Shown here piece by piece: positions 22,401 to 30,698 of a stretch of DNA of 64,000 nt. The notes under the pieces were generated by a model. The model had not been told where the DNA came from. It did not search any database and saw nothing but the letters and a program-made list of their open reading frames with translations. Source of the DNA: Halarchaeum nitratireducens (lineage in GTDB: Archaea > Halobacteriota > Halobacteria > Halobacteriales > Halobacteriaceae). Each line of letters starts with the position of its first letter. Within the stretch, counting starts at the first letter, position 1. The translations under genes and the position numbers were made by a program. The stretch spans positions 44,818 to 108,817 of the forward strand of contig NZ_BMOQ01000009.1 in assembly GCF_014647155.1 (NCBI RefSeq). The letters run 5' to 3'.

Positions 22401-23118
22401 GAGCGCTCTCCACATCCGGGTCGTCGAAGAAGCCGGCCGCTGTTTCGGCGTCGAGGTCGCAAACGTGCTCCCAGAGATAGTCAACGTAGTCTTCGACCTC
22501 TCGGTCACGCCATTCCGCAAGCCATGCTTCGCTCTCCGGGCGGGCATCAAGCAGGCCGGTCAGAATATCTACGAGCCGGCCGTGTGAGCCAAAGAGCCGG
22601 GAGAGTAGGTCGACATCGTCGGCAGTTCCGTGTGCGTCGAGGTAGTCGACAACGACCTGCCGTTGGAGGTCGGCCGCGTCGTCCTCGTCAAGCACATCGA
22701 ACGCCATCGGCACCGGTGCCTGCACAGCGTTCTCGCGCAGCAGCCGAGAGCAGAACGCATGGATCGTGTGCGTGTAACTCTCCTCGAGTTCATCGAGGAC
22801 CGTCCGCCACCGATCGTACTCCTCCGTTGTAGATGCGGCCTGTAGTTCGTCGTAGAGCTCCGCACGAACGCGCGTCTCCAGCTCTGCCGCAGCCTTCCGT
22901 GTGAACGTGATTGTCACTACATCCGTCGGCGTCGCATCCGGATTCGCCCGGAGGAACTCGAGATACCGACGTGTGAGCGTCGTTGTTTTCCCCGTGCCAG
23001 CCCCGGCCGTGATCGTAACATTTCGGTCGAGGACCAGTGCGTCCTCCTGCTCGTCAGTAAGCCGGATTCCGTCAGTGTCGTCCTCGGCAACGTCGCTTTG
23101 AATGTCTTCGTCAGTCAT
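19432..23118 (-). CDS. AddA-like UvrD-family helicase-nuclease
   Basis: A 1228-residue subunit of an AddAB-type helicase-nuclease that processes double-strand ends. From the chosen ATG, Walker A (AGAGTGKTTTLTRR) is at residues 38-51 and motif II (MVDEFQDTD) near 411. Also visible are GDKKQSIYGFRGAD, MTIHAAKGLEFP and LLYVACTRTRDHLLL. A RecB-type nuclease core lies near 1140: VGDIDHLRV, then DYKTN, then YRPQMATYALAL. A frame 66 codons longer exists, but the ATG at 23118 is preferred because it overlaps the addB stop by 8 bp (ATGACTGA), implying translational coupling, and the earlier part is only the shadow of addB. Confidence 0.85.
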   Translation of the reverse strand: MTDEDIQSDVAEDDTDGIRLTDEQEDALVLDRNVTITAGAGTGKTTTLTRRYLEFLRANPDATPTDVVTITFTRKAAAELETRVRAELYDELQAASTTEEYDRWRTVLDELEESYTHTIHAFCSRLLRENAVQAPVPMAFDVLDEDDAADLQRQVVVDYLDAHGTADDVDLLSRLFGSHGRLVDILTGLLDARPESEAWLAEWRDREVEDYVDYLWEHVCDLDAETAAGFFDDPDVESALATARRFAREDFAVDDGADGVTVLRRIAAVVDDLESSSDSHSAQRACRELYDILETSSGGLYSSASHHVVGTKATWNNETEAYSDCKDALNSLLDALGEIEDKLGTTPGELERNSAHYVLALARVFDDVLTAYEAEKDAQDALDYPDLIETTRAFLREDDEVRASLQESFDVIMVDEFQDTDHAQWDLVTLLAGLADDDVETDNVFLVGDKKQSIYGFRGADVTTFETARDELRVENEVLGRGTVPESDQDAPTDLELSGNFRTLNDPLLFLNELFETVFDAEGETYSDYEAESQDLSFERDRIEDVDDLEGSVEYLAVPEDEDDAATLLGDDHSVTEAAAEHATAAEATALANRLSTLLDDPPRVYDEDEEETREARPEDIAILLRRRTHLDRYQRALDERNIPYTVVSGVGFYDTPEVQTLTNLLRVLADPSDDISLYAVLRSPLFGFTDDRLASLTASADSVWDALRVADDEQFADAAQLLTEWQELAGCVHSERVEARPWNQVLTRVIDDTGYLASIGADEGGAQAVANVEKFRDEIRDWSEGGTRTAASLLRRIDRQTELDPREGEAEVPDGTDGVRIMTIHAAKGLEFPIVTVPDLGSDLNFGRSIDDYGYVRLVTDHDDAPFLAAGGPSPADAFDVEKTTAHTYADTIELPRERAEAKRLLYVACTRTRDHLLLCGTHKFDDVEDELAFAAVNDPEEASAWRDWLQPALLEREAVTTGLADYRRVQDEIGNTAYTVAFPTEGVDWRSEDADPGVYPQIELPTRPDTERRHRVTATQLVEAAAERHSEEASGDENDGKRGATHDGALPRNEFGTVVHRILEFDHPRDEWPALARRIAAVNGFDVTDDDLSEILDHAADAKTFLDAEAERYGAAEIHEERSAAVDVGDVRLVGDIDHLRVTPDAFIITDYKTNRIGTRTTGELAEHYRPQMATYALALLGQDSSREVCVNLRFTDAGTTETFEWTARDRDSLQTELERIAEQIE

Positions 23119-26100
23119 CGCCCTCACCTCGGAAATCGGCCGCGAAATCATGCGCCGTCGCCCGAACCGGAACGTAACTCTGCGGGTCATCGTCGAGCTC
23201 ATTGACGCGCTCCCGGCGCTGATGTGGGCGGACATCACACGCCCGTCGGTACGAACAGTACTCACAACCGGCCTCACGCTGCGAGAGGAGTGTCGTGTGG
23301 AAGCGTCCATGCTCAATTGCGGTCGTTACCGTCTGGAGGCGCCGCGGGACGACCTGGTCGAGGAATCGGCGTAGTTCCCCCGAGGAGTCGAATTTGGACT
23401 CGATTCCACGTGGCTCCTTGAACTGGTTCGGCGGTTTTGTCTGGTAGTACGTCGCCGAGAGCTCGCTGATGTCGTCTATGTCGCTCGCGAGAACCGCCTC
23501 GGCGGCGAGGAGATAGAGGGGAAGCTGGAACGTCGTTCCGCCGGTCGTCGTCGTCATCGCCGGTGTCGACCCTGTCTTGTAGTCGAACAACTGGACGCGC
23601 TCATCCGATTCATCGACGCCAATATCGATGCGGTCAATGTAGCCGTGGAAGGCGACGCTCTCGCCGTTCGGAAGGTCAATCTCGAAGGCCTCAAGTCCGC
23701 TCTCCCCTCGAAGGCCATCTCCGAATGGCGCTTCGAACCACGCGGGGAGCGCGTCACCGCCACGGGGGTGTTCCCGCTCAACGAACCGCGCGAAGAGTCC
23801 CTGCTCGACGCCCTGATGCGGGCGCGGGCTCGCGTCGTACGGGTTCTTCTCGGGGTCACCAAGGCCGGCGAAGAACTGTTCGAGCCACCGCCGGTAGAAC
23901 ACGCCAGAATAATCGAAGTCCGCGCTCGCTAGCTCATCTAACGCGACCTCAAGCATGTGATCGTCGAGTGTCTCGCGGTCGTACTCCTCAAGGGCGACGC
24001 TCTCACCCGGCTCGGCTTGGAGGTCAGCATAGAAGCGCTCGAACGTGTCATGGACGAACGTCCCCGTCTCAAGCGGATCTGGTGTCCGCTCAACGTCATC
24101 ATCGTCCTCCAAGCCGAGGACGTGCTCCATGTAGAACTGGAAGCCACAGTTCACGTAACGCTCGACGCGACTCGCGCTGTACGGCTGCCGCTCATTCTCC
24201 GGGTAGATGTCAGCAACTGTCTCAGGTTCGAGTAGGCCGTCGTGCGGTGAGAGGTCAGGGTTGGCTCGCTCGCTTGCACACTGACTGCCGCGGTCGGCTC
24301 GAGCCGTCTGAGCAGGCGTGAAATCCCCGCGCCCGCCGGCGGCGTCAATGGCTTCCCGCCTGTCTTCTCGGGGCGCGATGTGTCGCTGGAGGTCCTCTCG
24401 GGATCCGATCCGGTCGTCGACGCCCGTCTTTGGTTGGATATCGGTCACTCGCTGGAGTTCATCGAGAACGGGTGATCGGACGACGGCGGTCGAATCGGGA
24501 TCCGTCTCCGGCGTCGTAATCGTTACTCCGCCGGCGTTCGCGAGCAGTGTCGCGAAGATATATCGATCGCGGAGTCGGTCGTCGAGGACGTCGAGAACCG
24601 GATGGGCCTCAACCATTCGTTCGAAGAACGCTGCGTGGCGCGAGACAGCGGGGAAATACTCGCTCGTCAACCCAACCAGATAGAGGTGGTCGAACGCGAA
24701 CTCGGCCGCATCGAGATGGTTGAGAACGGTGACCTGTCCAGCCGTGTCTTGATAGCCGTTCAAGGAAGCCCCTTGGAGGGCACGACAGAGTGCAGCACCT
24801 GGAGAGAGTGTCGTCTCGAACCAGTCTGCTCCCTCGAATGACGAGAGGATCTGTTCGACCTCTTCGAGTGCCGCTCGCTCTCGTCCACCCTCAACTGGAA
24901 CGGCGTCGTTGTCTAGCCTCGCCGCGACGTCGAACACGTTGAGGAGTGACCGAACTGTCTCGACAGCTGCAATAGTCGACCCGTCCTGTAGCGGTGTGAG
25001 TCTGTCAAGAAGATCATCGAGTACATCGCTCGTCTCCTCGTCGAAGTGGTCACGCACAGCTTGGAGGCGTGTCGAGTCGACGCGCTGCTCGGTCGCGACA
25101 ACAGTAGCTTCCGCATCGTCATCAAGGACGTCGACGAGTGGGTTCGTCACCAGACCGGTGAACGCTGTGGCGCGGGGATGGGAGTCGGAGAGCGCGACGA
25201 GGTCCTCGATCAGGGTCCCGACGAACGTGTCTGTAAGCCCGCTCGCCGTTTCGGCGGTATACTCAAGGTCGAACGTCTCGAAGACATCCACGACATAGCC
25301 CTCGTAGGCGTCGAAGCCCGGGATGACGACTCCGACACTCGTCTCGCCGTCCGTGGCAAGCTGACGTCGGATATCGCGGGCGACATAGCGAATCTCGCGT
25401 TCTGGCGTGGGAAGTTCACGCCACTCGAGTGTCTCTGGAACTGTTTGCTGCACCAGCGGCTCGCTCTGATAGAGCGAGCGGGCGACGTCTTGAAGTTGTC
25501 GCGAGCTAGGCTCCGCGGCGTGATAGTTGGGTTCGAATCCAGCGGACCGATAGAAATCACGGATCGTGTCGGTCGCTGCGGCGACACCATCACTCCCGGA
25601 CTGCGAGAACGTCTGGAGTACTGCTGCGGTCGGAAACGCAGTAAAGAGGGCTTCGAGGACGTCGCGCTCGAGTTTCCCTGGATCGAGGAAGCCAGAGATG
25701 ATGACGGCATCCACATGCGAACGGAGGGTAGAGATATTGGCGTCCCCGACTGCCTCGAAGGCGTCACTGTACGAGACGTGCCACGGTTCGGAGGCAGCAT
25801 TGCGTCGGTCGTTGTACGCGTCGTATGCTGCAATCGTCGTGTCACGAATTCGTGCTGGAAGCTCCGAATCCCGAAATTCGTCTCGAACGAGCGCGGGCGT
25901 CGTGAGGCCGACGTTCTGGAAGCGGGCGAACCGTCGGTCGAATGCATCGACTAGACTCGCCGGTGCATACGACTGCGTCGAGAGCCACGGCCGATCTTCG
26001 AAGAGCGAATCCAAACCAGACTCAAGTGCACGACGGTCGACCGCGTCAGGAAGTCGTGCGCTCGGCCCGGTGAGTTCCTCGTAACAGTCGTAGACGAGAC

Positions 26101-26299
26101 TAGGAAGCGTCTCCACTGTGAGACTGAGAGCGGAGTATGTCTCCGTCCAATGCTCGCGAATACGGTCATGCCGCTCGCGTGTATTAGTGAGATAGAGTAC
26201 ACGTCCAATGCCATCCTCTGCGTGAGAATGGGCCCAAGCGAACGCTTCTGACTCCAACGTTCTATGGTTTGGACCGGTAAACAGCGTCCGCTCTGTCAT
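23111..26299 (-). CDS. AddB-like PD-(D/E)xK nuclease, iron-sulfur type
   Basis: A 1062-residue partner of AddA. The N-terminus (TLFTGPNHRTLESEAF) has the degenerate nucleotide-binding start seen in AddB/RexB. The C-terminal nuclease core is FHGYIDRIDIG, then LFDYKTGS, then QLPLYLLAAE near 880-930. A lone cysteine upstream (YVNCGFQFYMEH near 715) and CEYCSYRRAC near 1015 form the four-cysteine set that binds a 4Fe-4S cluster in AddB. A TTG start 7 codons earlier is possible; the ATG at 26299 is preferred. With AddA it forms a two-gene operon that could serve in repair, degradation of foreign linear DNA, or both. Confidence 0.8.
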   Translation of the reverse strand: MTERTLFTGPNHRTLESEAFAWAHSHAEDGIGRVLYLTNTRERHDRIREHWTETYSALSLTVETLPSLVYDCYEELTGPSARLPDAVDRRALESGLDSLFEDRPWLSTQSYAPASLVDAFDRRFARFQNVGLTTPALVRDEFRDSELPARIRDTTIAAYDAYNDRRNAASEPWHVSYSDAFEAVGDANISTLRSHVDAVIISGFLDPGKLERDVLEALFTAFPTAAVLQTFSQSGSDGVAAATDTIRDFYRSAGFEPNYHAAEPSSRQLQDVARSLYQSEPLVQQTVPETLEWRELPTPEREIRYVARDIRRQLATDGETSVGVVIPGFDAYEGYVVDVFETFDLEYTAETASGLTDTFVGTLIEDLVALSDSHPRATAFTGLVTNPLVDVLDDDAEATVVATEQRVDSTRLQAVRDHFDEETSDVLDDLLDRLTPLQDGSTIAAVETVRSLLNVFDVAARLDNDAVPVEGGRERAALEEVEQILSSFEGADWFETTLSPGAALCRALQGASLNGYQDTAGQVTVLNHLDAAEFAFDHLYLVGLTSEYFPAVSRHAAFFERMVEAHPVLDVLDDRLRDRYIFATLLANAGGVTITTPETDPDSTAVVRSPVLDELQRVTDIQPKTGVDDRIGSREDLQRHIAPREDRREAIDAAGGRGDFTPAQTARADRGSQCASERANPDLSPHDGLLEPETVADIYPENERQPYSASRVERYVNCGFQFYMEHVLGLEDDDDVERTPDPLETGTFVHDTFERFYADLQAEPGESVALEEYDRETLDDHMLEVALDELASADFDYSGVFYRRWLEQFFAGLGDPEKNPYDASPRPHQGVEQGLFARFVEREHPRGGDALPAWFEAPFGDGLRGESGLEAFEIDLPNGESVAFHGYIDRIDIGVDESDERVQLFDYKTGSTPAMTTTTGGTTFQLPLYLLAAEAVLASDIDDISELSATYYQTKPPNQFKEPRGIESKFDSSGELRRFLDQVVPRRLQTVTTAIEHGRFHTTLLSQREAGCEYCSYRRACDVRPHQRRERVNELDDDPQSYVPVRATAHDFAADFRGEGDD

Positions 26300-26387
26300 T
26301 ATCAACTTTGTCGGATACAAACCCTCTTCATCGTTTCCCTACACAAACATGACCTGTAAGGAATGTCCGATAGCCACAGTAGCCACA

Positions 26388-26444
26388 GTTTTGTCGCCCC
26401 TGTAGGGGTGCGGGGCGTCCTGAGGGACGTCGCGCGGAGTCAGT
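26388..26444 (+). promoter_or_regulatory. GTTTRTC-hairpin leader, copy 1
   Basis: The stretch starts GTTTTGTCG, then has a tight inverted repeat CCCC-TGTA-GGGG and TGCGGGG, ending at the ATG of the DUF6735-type gene. The same layout precedes at least five other genes here (29643, 33223, 36397, 39458, 34763). It could be a promoter element with an operator palindrome or a hairpin in the 5' untranslated region. Confidence 0.55.
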
Positions 26445-27086
26445 ATGGGTCATCGCGCTCTTGTTGCCTACGAACGACCGGATGGACAGTACAACCTCCA
26501 CTACTCGCATCGCGGGGCGAAAAACCTCCAGTTGAAGCAAACGCTCACGCTCGGAACGCCATTTGGCGAGTACACGAGCGAGAACGGGTGGACGAACCGC
26601 GTCTACGAGTCCCTGCAGACGGCCACACAGGCGTCGATTCCGACACCGAGGCGTGGGGAGTCGCGGACGCCGACACGCGTCCGGGTTGAACCGTGCGCCG
26701 TCAGTGTGACGCTCGAGGAGATTCGGCGAGAATATCTCGACTACCTCGCTCACGAGGCGTTCTACGTCGTACACCGTGACGACTGGCAGTTGCAGGTGAC
26801 GGCGTATCGGGTGTTCTGGTTCGGACTGGAGGACGTCGCGACGACGGCGCGCCGTGCGCCAACCGCCGGCCATGGTGCGCTGCGCACGGTCACCTGGCGC
26901 GACGGCGACCCCATTAACGACGAGTACGTGCGTGGGGAGTTCGACGCGCTGAAAGCCATTGTTGGGGACTTCCTCGATCGGGGCGTCTTCGCGAGTGACG
27001 AGGAAGCGCTCGCGTATCTCAAGCGAGTATTCCGCGAGTGGAGTGGCGACGCCGAGATCGTCGTCACACTACGAGAATTGCAGTAG
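26445..27086 (+). CDS. DUF6735-like haloarchaeal protein
   Basis: A 213-residue protein starting MGHRALVAYERPDGQYNLHYSHRG, a beginning I associate with the haloarchaeal DUF6735 family, which is common on plasmids and of unknown function. No catalytic motif or membrane segment is visible. The start ATG sits directly after a GTTTRTC-hairpin leader, which supports it. The gene ends 13 bp before the first origin 1 repeat, so it forms the left border of the replication module. Confidence 0.65.
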   Translation: MGHRALVAYERPDGQYNLHYSHRGAKNLQLKQTLTLGTPFGEYTSENGWTNRVYESLQTATQASIPTPRRGESRTPTRVRVEPCAVSVTLEEIRREYLDYLAHEAFYVVHRDDWQLQVTAYRVFWFGLEDVATTARRAPTAGHGALRTVTWRDGDPINDEYVRGEFDALKAIVGDFLDRGVFASDEEALAYLKRVFREWSGDAEIVVTLRELQ

Positions 27087-27524
27087 GGGACCCCCCACTT
27101 TGCACGAGTTAGCGAGCTCCCCTTCCCTCACTGTGTCTGCATAATTAGAGACTGCATGCTCTCCTCAAGGGAGGGGAGTAGCGGTGTAGACGCGGGAAGT
27201 GGTCGAAAATTATTGTTCCCCGTAGCAGGATATGAATACGGGAAGTCTAATACGGGGACACCCCACCGTGTCCGCATAATCTCTGGCAAAGGGTAGTGGG
27301 TATCCTTCCCCATCAACCAGATAGAGCGAAATATTGCAGTACGGGTTCGATTATTTTCCTAGCATCATAGTCTTTTCTCTAAATATATTCGCTATTGCGG
27401 CGGATACGGTTCTTGTATAGATTTATGCGGACACGGTGGGGGGTGGGGGTTCTTATGTGAATTAACTATGCGGACACACTGGACACTAGGGTTTATCTGA
27501 TAGTTATTCATAGAAGTGGATAGT
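27087..27524. other. Replication origin 1 (ORB-like repeats and AT-rich core)
   Basis: Repeats with core TGCGGACACxGTGGGG or its reverse: TGTGTCTGCATAAT at 27132-27145, CCCCACCGTGTCCGCATAAT at 27261-27280 (reverse), TTATGCGGACACGGTGGGG from 27423 (forward), and TATGCGGACACACTGG from 27467 (forward). The 27261 and 27423 copies face each other across about 140 bp containing an AT-rich tract (about 27350-27410), the layout of a haloarchaeal origin with a duplex-unwinding element. A G-run follows the forward copy, as in ORB elements. The orc gene starts 40 bp after the last repeat. TTGCACGAGTTAGCG at 27100-27114 recurs downstream of the orc gene. Confidence 0.8.
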
Positions 27525-28766
27525 ATGGACGACGGGCCGGATCTCTCAAACAATCCCTACGGGAGCGCCGTCAACATTTTCGCTGATGAGTCCGTTCTCA
27601 AGGAAGATTGGCAGCCAGCAGAGCTTCCCGAACGAGCAAGTGAACTCGAGGAAATCCGAAATTCGCTCGCCCCAGCAACACGTGGGGTGAACGCACACAA
27701 TCTCTTCCTCTATGGAAAAACAGGCCAGGGAAAGACGGTCGCAATTGACCACGAACTTGATCTCCTAGCCGAATACGCCACCAGCACCGATGATCTTGAG
27801 CTTAGCGTGGTTAAGACAAGCGCCAATAATCAGTCAACCTCCTATCAGCTCGCCGGCCATCTCATCAAGGAGATCCGTGGCTCCGGGCCGAAGCCAAGTG
27901 GGATCGACCAACAGTCGATGTTTGACCTCCTCTACGAGGAGCTACATGACCTCAACGAGACCATCATCATCGTCATCGACGAAATCGACAGCATCGGAAG
28001 CAACGACGATCTGCTCTACGAACTCCCGCGCGCACGCAAAAACGGCCATCTCGAAGACCAATGGATCTCCGTCATCGGAATCAGTAATGACCTCGAGTTC
28101 CGCGATAACCTATCACCGAAGGTCAAAGACTCACTCTACGATAATGAAATCGAGTTCGCCCCCTATGACGCGACTCAGCTGACCTCTATCCTTGAGCGCC
28201 GTGCCGACCGGGCCTTCTACGACGGCGTGCTTGCAGAGGACGTCATCCCCTTGTGCGCAGCGTTCGCCGCTCAAGATGAGGGATCCGCTCGACAAGCGAT
28301 TCGCCTCTTGTACAAGGCTGGTGAACTGGCATTGAACAACGAACAGGACTCCGTTGCCGAAGTGCATGTCCGCGAAGCGCGCGACATCCTCGAACGCAAA
28401 CGAATCGAGGAAGGGATGCGTTCGTTAACGAATCAGGATCAGCTCGCCCTCCTCTCCGTTGTCGCATTGGAAGTTGCTGGAGAGACCCCAACACGAACCC
28501 GCTATGTCTATCAAAAGTACAAATCGATAGCGGACCGGCTAGATACGAATCAGCTCGTTGAACGCCGTGTCCGCGATCATCTCCAATCTCTCGGAATGCA
28601 GGGCTTCCTCATCGCCGAATCACGAAATCGGGGCATCCAGGGCGGCAACCATTATCGCTTTGAGTTGAAAACCGATCTAGAAACCACTCTCGACATTTTG
28701 CGTGAAGATAACCGGCTTCACGATCTTGTCGCCGACCTCAGTGCTGCAGTAAACCACTCTCAGTAG
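27525..28766 (+). CDS. Orc1/Cdc6 replication initiator 1
   Basis: A 413-residue AAA+ initiator. Walker A GKTGQGKT is at residues 64-71, Walker B IVIDEID ends near 155, sensor 1 is in VIGISNDLEF, and a winged-helix C-terminus follows residue 300 (YQKYKSI, then RVRDHLQSLGMQGFL). These proteins bind origin repeats and load the MCM helicase. The ATG at 27525 is preferred over an in-frame TTG 9 bp upstream. It is flanked on both sides by matching repeat DNA, so the module is self-contained. Its repeat family differs from that of the second initiator at 41871, implying separate origin specificity. Confidence 0.92.
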   Translation: MDDGPDLSNNPYGSAVNIFADESVLKEDWQPAELPERASELEEIRNSLAPATRGVNAHNLFLYGKTGQGKTVAIDHELDLLAEYATSTDDLELSVVKTSANNQSTSYQLAGHLIKEIRGSGPKPSGIDQQSMFDLLYEELHDLNETIIIVIDEIDSIGSNDDLLYELPRARKNGHLEDQWISVIGISNDLEFRDNLSPKVKDSLYDNEIEFAPYDATQLTSILERRADRAFYDGVLAEDVIPLCAAFAAQDEGSARQAIRLLYKAGELALNNEQDSVAEVHVREARDILERKRIEEGMRSLTNQDQLALLSVVALEVAGETPTRTRYVYQKYKSIADRLDTNQLVERRVRDHLQSLGMQGFLIAESRNRGIQGGNHYRFELKTDLETTLDILREDNRLHDLVADLSAAVNHSQ

Positions 28767-29371
28767 CCAACTAGGCTTTGGGTCAACTCTGCGGTCGTCC
28801 TTTTGCCAGTCTGTGGCATTTGGTCATCAACACTCGACAGCAGGAATGTCGTTTCACTGCCTTTGTAGACGAAACTGGGTTGAGCACCAGCATGACGAAG
28901 GTACGTTATCGCAGAAGCCTGTATAGCGACTGTTTTGGGGTACCCCAGATTGCACGAGTTAGCGGTCCCCCCACCATGTCCGCATAATCTGAGAGAGATG
29001 GTCTGACATGGAATGACTCGAGAGCACCTATGTACTGTGATCGACGTATGTGCCATGGGAGAACGGCGATCTGTTCGAATCCAAGAGGCTGGCTGAAGTG
29101 GTGTTTCCAGTGGGGGGTGGTGTTTCTTATCGGGAACTCGACTTTGTAGAGAGAGCGAGAAAGCACTCAGGTTACTCGAGAAAAGAGGATTTCATCCGGA
29201 TCAGAGACAATCAGGTGGAGTCTCTCTCATCGGCGTTCGCCGCACTATATCTGCCTCGAGTGCATCGAACCAGCTAGGAGGGGGAGCGCGCTTCGCGCCC
29301 ACTGTCACACGCTCCAACATCGGCTAGCCCTTCCTCTGGCCGCGTCCCCGCTCCCAAGGGGGCCTAAGCAC
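28767..29371. other. Intergenic region with distal origin 1 repeat
   Basis: Contains TTGCACGAGTTAGCG at 28951-28965 followed by CCCCACCATGTCCGCATAAT ending at 28989, a near copy of the 27100-27145 unit in the same orientation. The orc1 gene is therefore bracketed by direct repeats of about 50 bp. The rest (29000-29371) shows no convincing gene; a 75-codon plus-strand frame at 29050-29277 lacks recognisable features. Confidence 0.6.
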
Positions 29372-29521
29372 ATGATTCGCTTACTCAAGCGAGTGCTCTC
29401 GCCCACAGCACAACCGGAGAAAGTCGTGGAATGTCGACGCTGCGGTGAAACGGTTGACTCTTCGACTAACGAATGCCCTGCCTGCGGGAGTACCGAGATC
29501 ATCCGCCACCGAATATCCTGA
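29372..29521 (+). CDS. Small CPxCG-type zinc-ribbon protein
   Basis: A 49-residue protein. A basic N-terminus (MIRLLKRVLS) is followed by two zinc knuckles, CRRCG and CPACGS, spaced as in one four-cysteine ribbon. Small CPxCG proteins are abundant in haloarchaea and often regulatory, but the role of this one is unknown. It ends about 55 bp before inverted repeat copy 1 and precedes the TFB gene. Confidence 0.6.
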   Translation: MIRLLKRVLSPTAQPEKVVECRRCGETVDSSTNECPACGSTEIIRHRIS

Positions 29522-29576
29522 CACGACGCCGCTGTACGTGAGGTAACTCCGGAAACAGTGGAGGGGGCCGCTTCAA

Positions 29577-29618
29577 TTAACCAACACTGAACCAGAAATA
29601 CCCCCAGGTGTTGGTTAA
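29577..29618. repeat. TTAACCAACA inverted repeat, copy 1
   Basis: A 42 bp element: left arm TTAACCAACAC, right arm GTGTTGGTTAA (11 bp perfect), variable spacer between. It lies 24 bp upstream of a GTTTRTC leader and 93 bp upstream of the TFB start. Six further copies with the same arms but unrelated spacers occur in the window. Confidence 0.8.
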
Positions 29619-29642
29619 GACCGGTGCCGCTCTGCATGACGG

Positions 29643-29710
29643 GTTTGTCACCCCTGGAGGGGTGAGGGGTTCGGCGAACCGACGCGTTCCGCGGATGCCT
29701 CGTGATCAGG
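29643..29710 (+). promoter_or_regulatory. GTTTRTC-hairpin leader, copy 2 (TFB)
   Basis: Begins GTTTGTCA, then hairpin CCCC-TGGA-GGGG and TGAGGGG, then a second inverted repeat (GGTTCGGCGAACC), ending at the TFB ATG. It shows the same order of elements as the copies at 26388, 33223 and 36397. Confidence 0.55.
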
Positions 29711-30631
29711 ATGGCTTCGAGCAACATCTACACGAGCGTTTTCGACGAGGACGTCCAGACTGACAACCAGACGAACGGCTGCCCGGAATGCGGTGGGTGT
29801 GTAGAGACGAACACGGTGGAGACGGTCTGCGAGGCGTGCGGACTCGTCTTGGCAGAGCACGCAATTGACCATAGCGGGGAGCCGGTGTACGACGACGAAA
29901 CCGAACGAACAGGCGCGCCACTCACGACGGCGCGCCACGACCGAGGGCTCTCGACGATGATCGGGCGGCAACGCGACGCGAAGGGGAACACGCTCTCGGC
30001 GAAGAAGCGCCGGCAGCTCGGCCGACTACGCCGCGAGCAAAAACGGGGGCGGTTCCGGTCCAAACAGGAGCGAAACCTGAGCCATGGCCTCGGGGAGGTG
30101 CAGCGAATCGCGAGCGTGCTCGACGTCGACGACACGCTCCAGGAGCAGGCGTGCCAGCTCTTCCGGAGCGCCCACTCCGAGGGACTCCTCCTAGGGCGGT
30201 CGATCGAGGCGGTGGCAGCGGCGAGCGTCTACGCTGCCTGCCGGTGCAACGGCCGAACTCTCCCACTCGCAGACGTCGTTGAGGCCGCACACGTCGGCGA
30301 GAATCGCGTGACCAACGCCTACGCGACCCTGAACGAGGAACTCGGACTGCCGGCCGAGCCGATGCAGCCTCATGCGTACCTCCCACGTCTCGCCTCCAAT
30401 CTCGACGTTCCGGACGCGGTTCGGCGACAGGCGCGGACGCTCGCAGAGCGGGCTGAAGAGACACAAATCGTCCACGGTGCGTCACCGCCGGGATTCGCTG
30501 CAGCCTGCCTCTATCAGGCTGCACAGCGGGCTGACTATCGACTCACGCAGGCCGCGGTCGCCGACGTCGCCGGTGTCGCGGCCAACACAGTTCGCGGGCA
30601 TCGCGATACACTCAGTAACGAACTCGAGTAG
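29711..30631 (+). CDS. tfb: Transcription initiation factor TFB (plasmid-borne paralogue)
   Basis: A 306-residue archaeal TFIIB homologue that bridges TBP-bound promoters and RNA polymerase. The N-terminal zinc ribbon has Cys24, Cys27, Cys40 and Cys43 (CPECG, CEACG). A B-reader region (GLSTMIGRQRDAKGNTLS) follows, then two cyclin-like repeats (about 105-200 and 205-300). The ATG at 29711 is preferred to a GTG 9 bp upstream. Haloarchaea carry many TFB paralogues that direct alternative gene sets. Sharing a leader element with several neighbouring genes raises the possibility that it controls plasmid genes. Confidence 0.92.
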   Translation: MASSNIYTSVFDEDVQTDNQTNGCPECGGCVETNTVETVCEACGLVLAEHAIDHSGEPVYDDETERTGAPLTTARHDRGLSTMIGRQRDAKGNTLSAKKRRQLGRLRREQKRGRFRSKQERNLSHGLGEVQRIASVLDVDDTLQEQACQLFRSAHSEGLLLGRSIEAVAAASVYAACRCNGRTLPLADVVEAAHVGENRVTNAYATLNEELGLPAEPMQPHAYLPRLASNLDVPDAVRRQARTLAERAEETQIVHGASPPGFAAACLYQAAQRADYRLTQAAVADVAGVAANTVRGHRDTLSNELE

Positions 30632-30698
30632 CTCGGTGGCGCGGCAATTGAGCGGAGCCCCGCTCAGGTTTATACTGGAAGACGCGGGCAAAGGAAGT

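Noticed and set aside
29050..29277. 75-codon plus-strand frame after orc1
   Set aside because: No recognisable fold, no promoter or leader, lies just past origin 1 repeat DNA.
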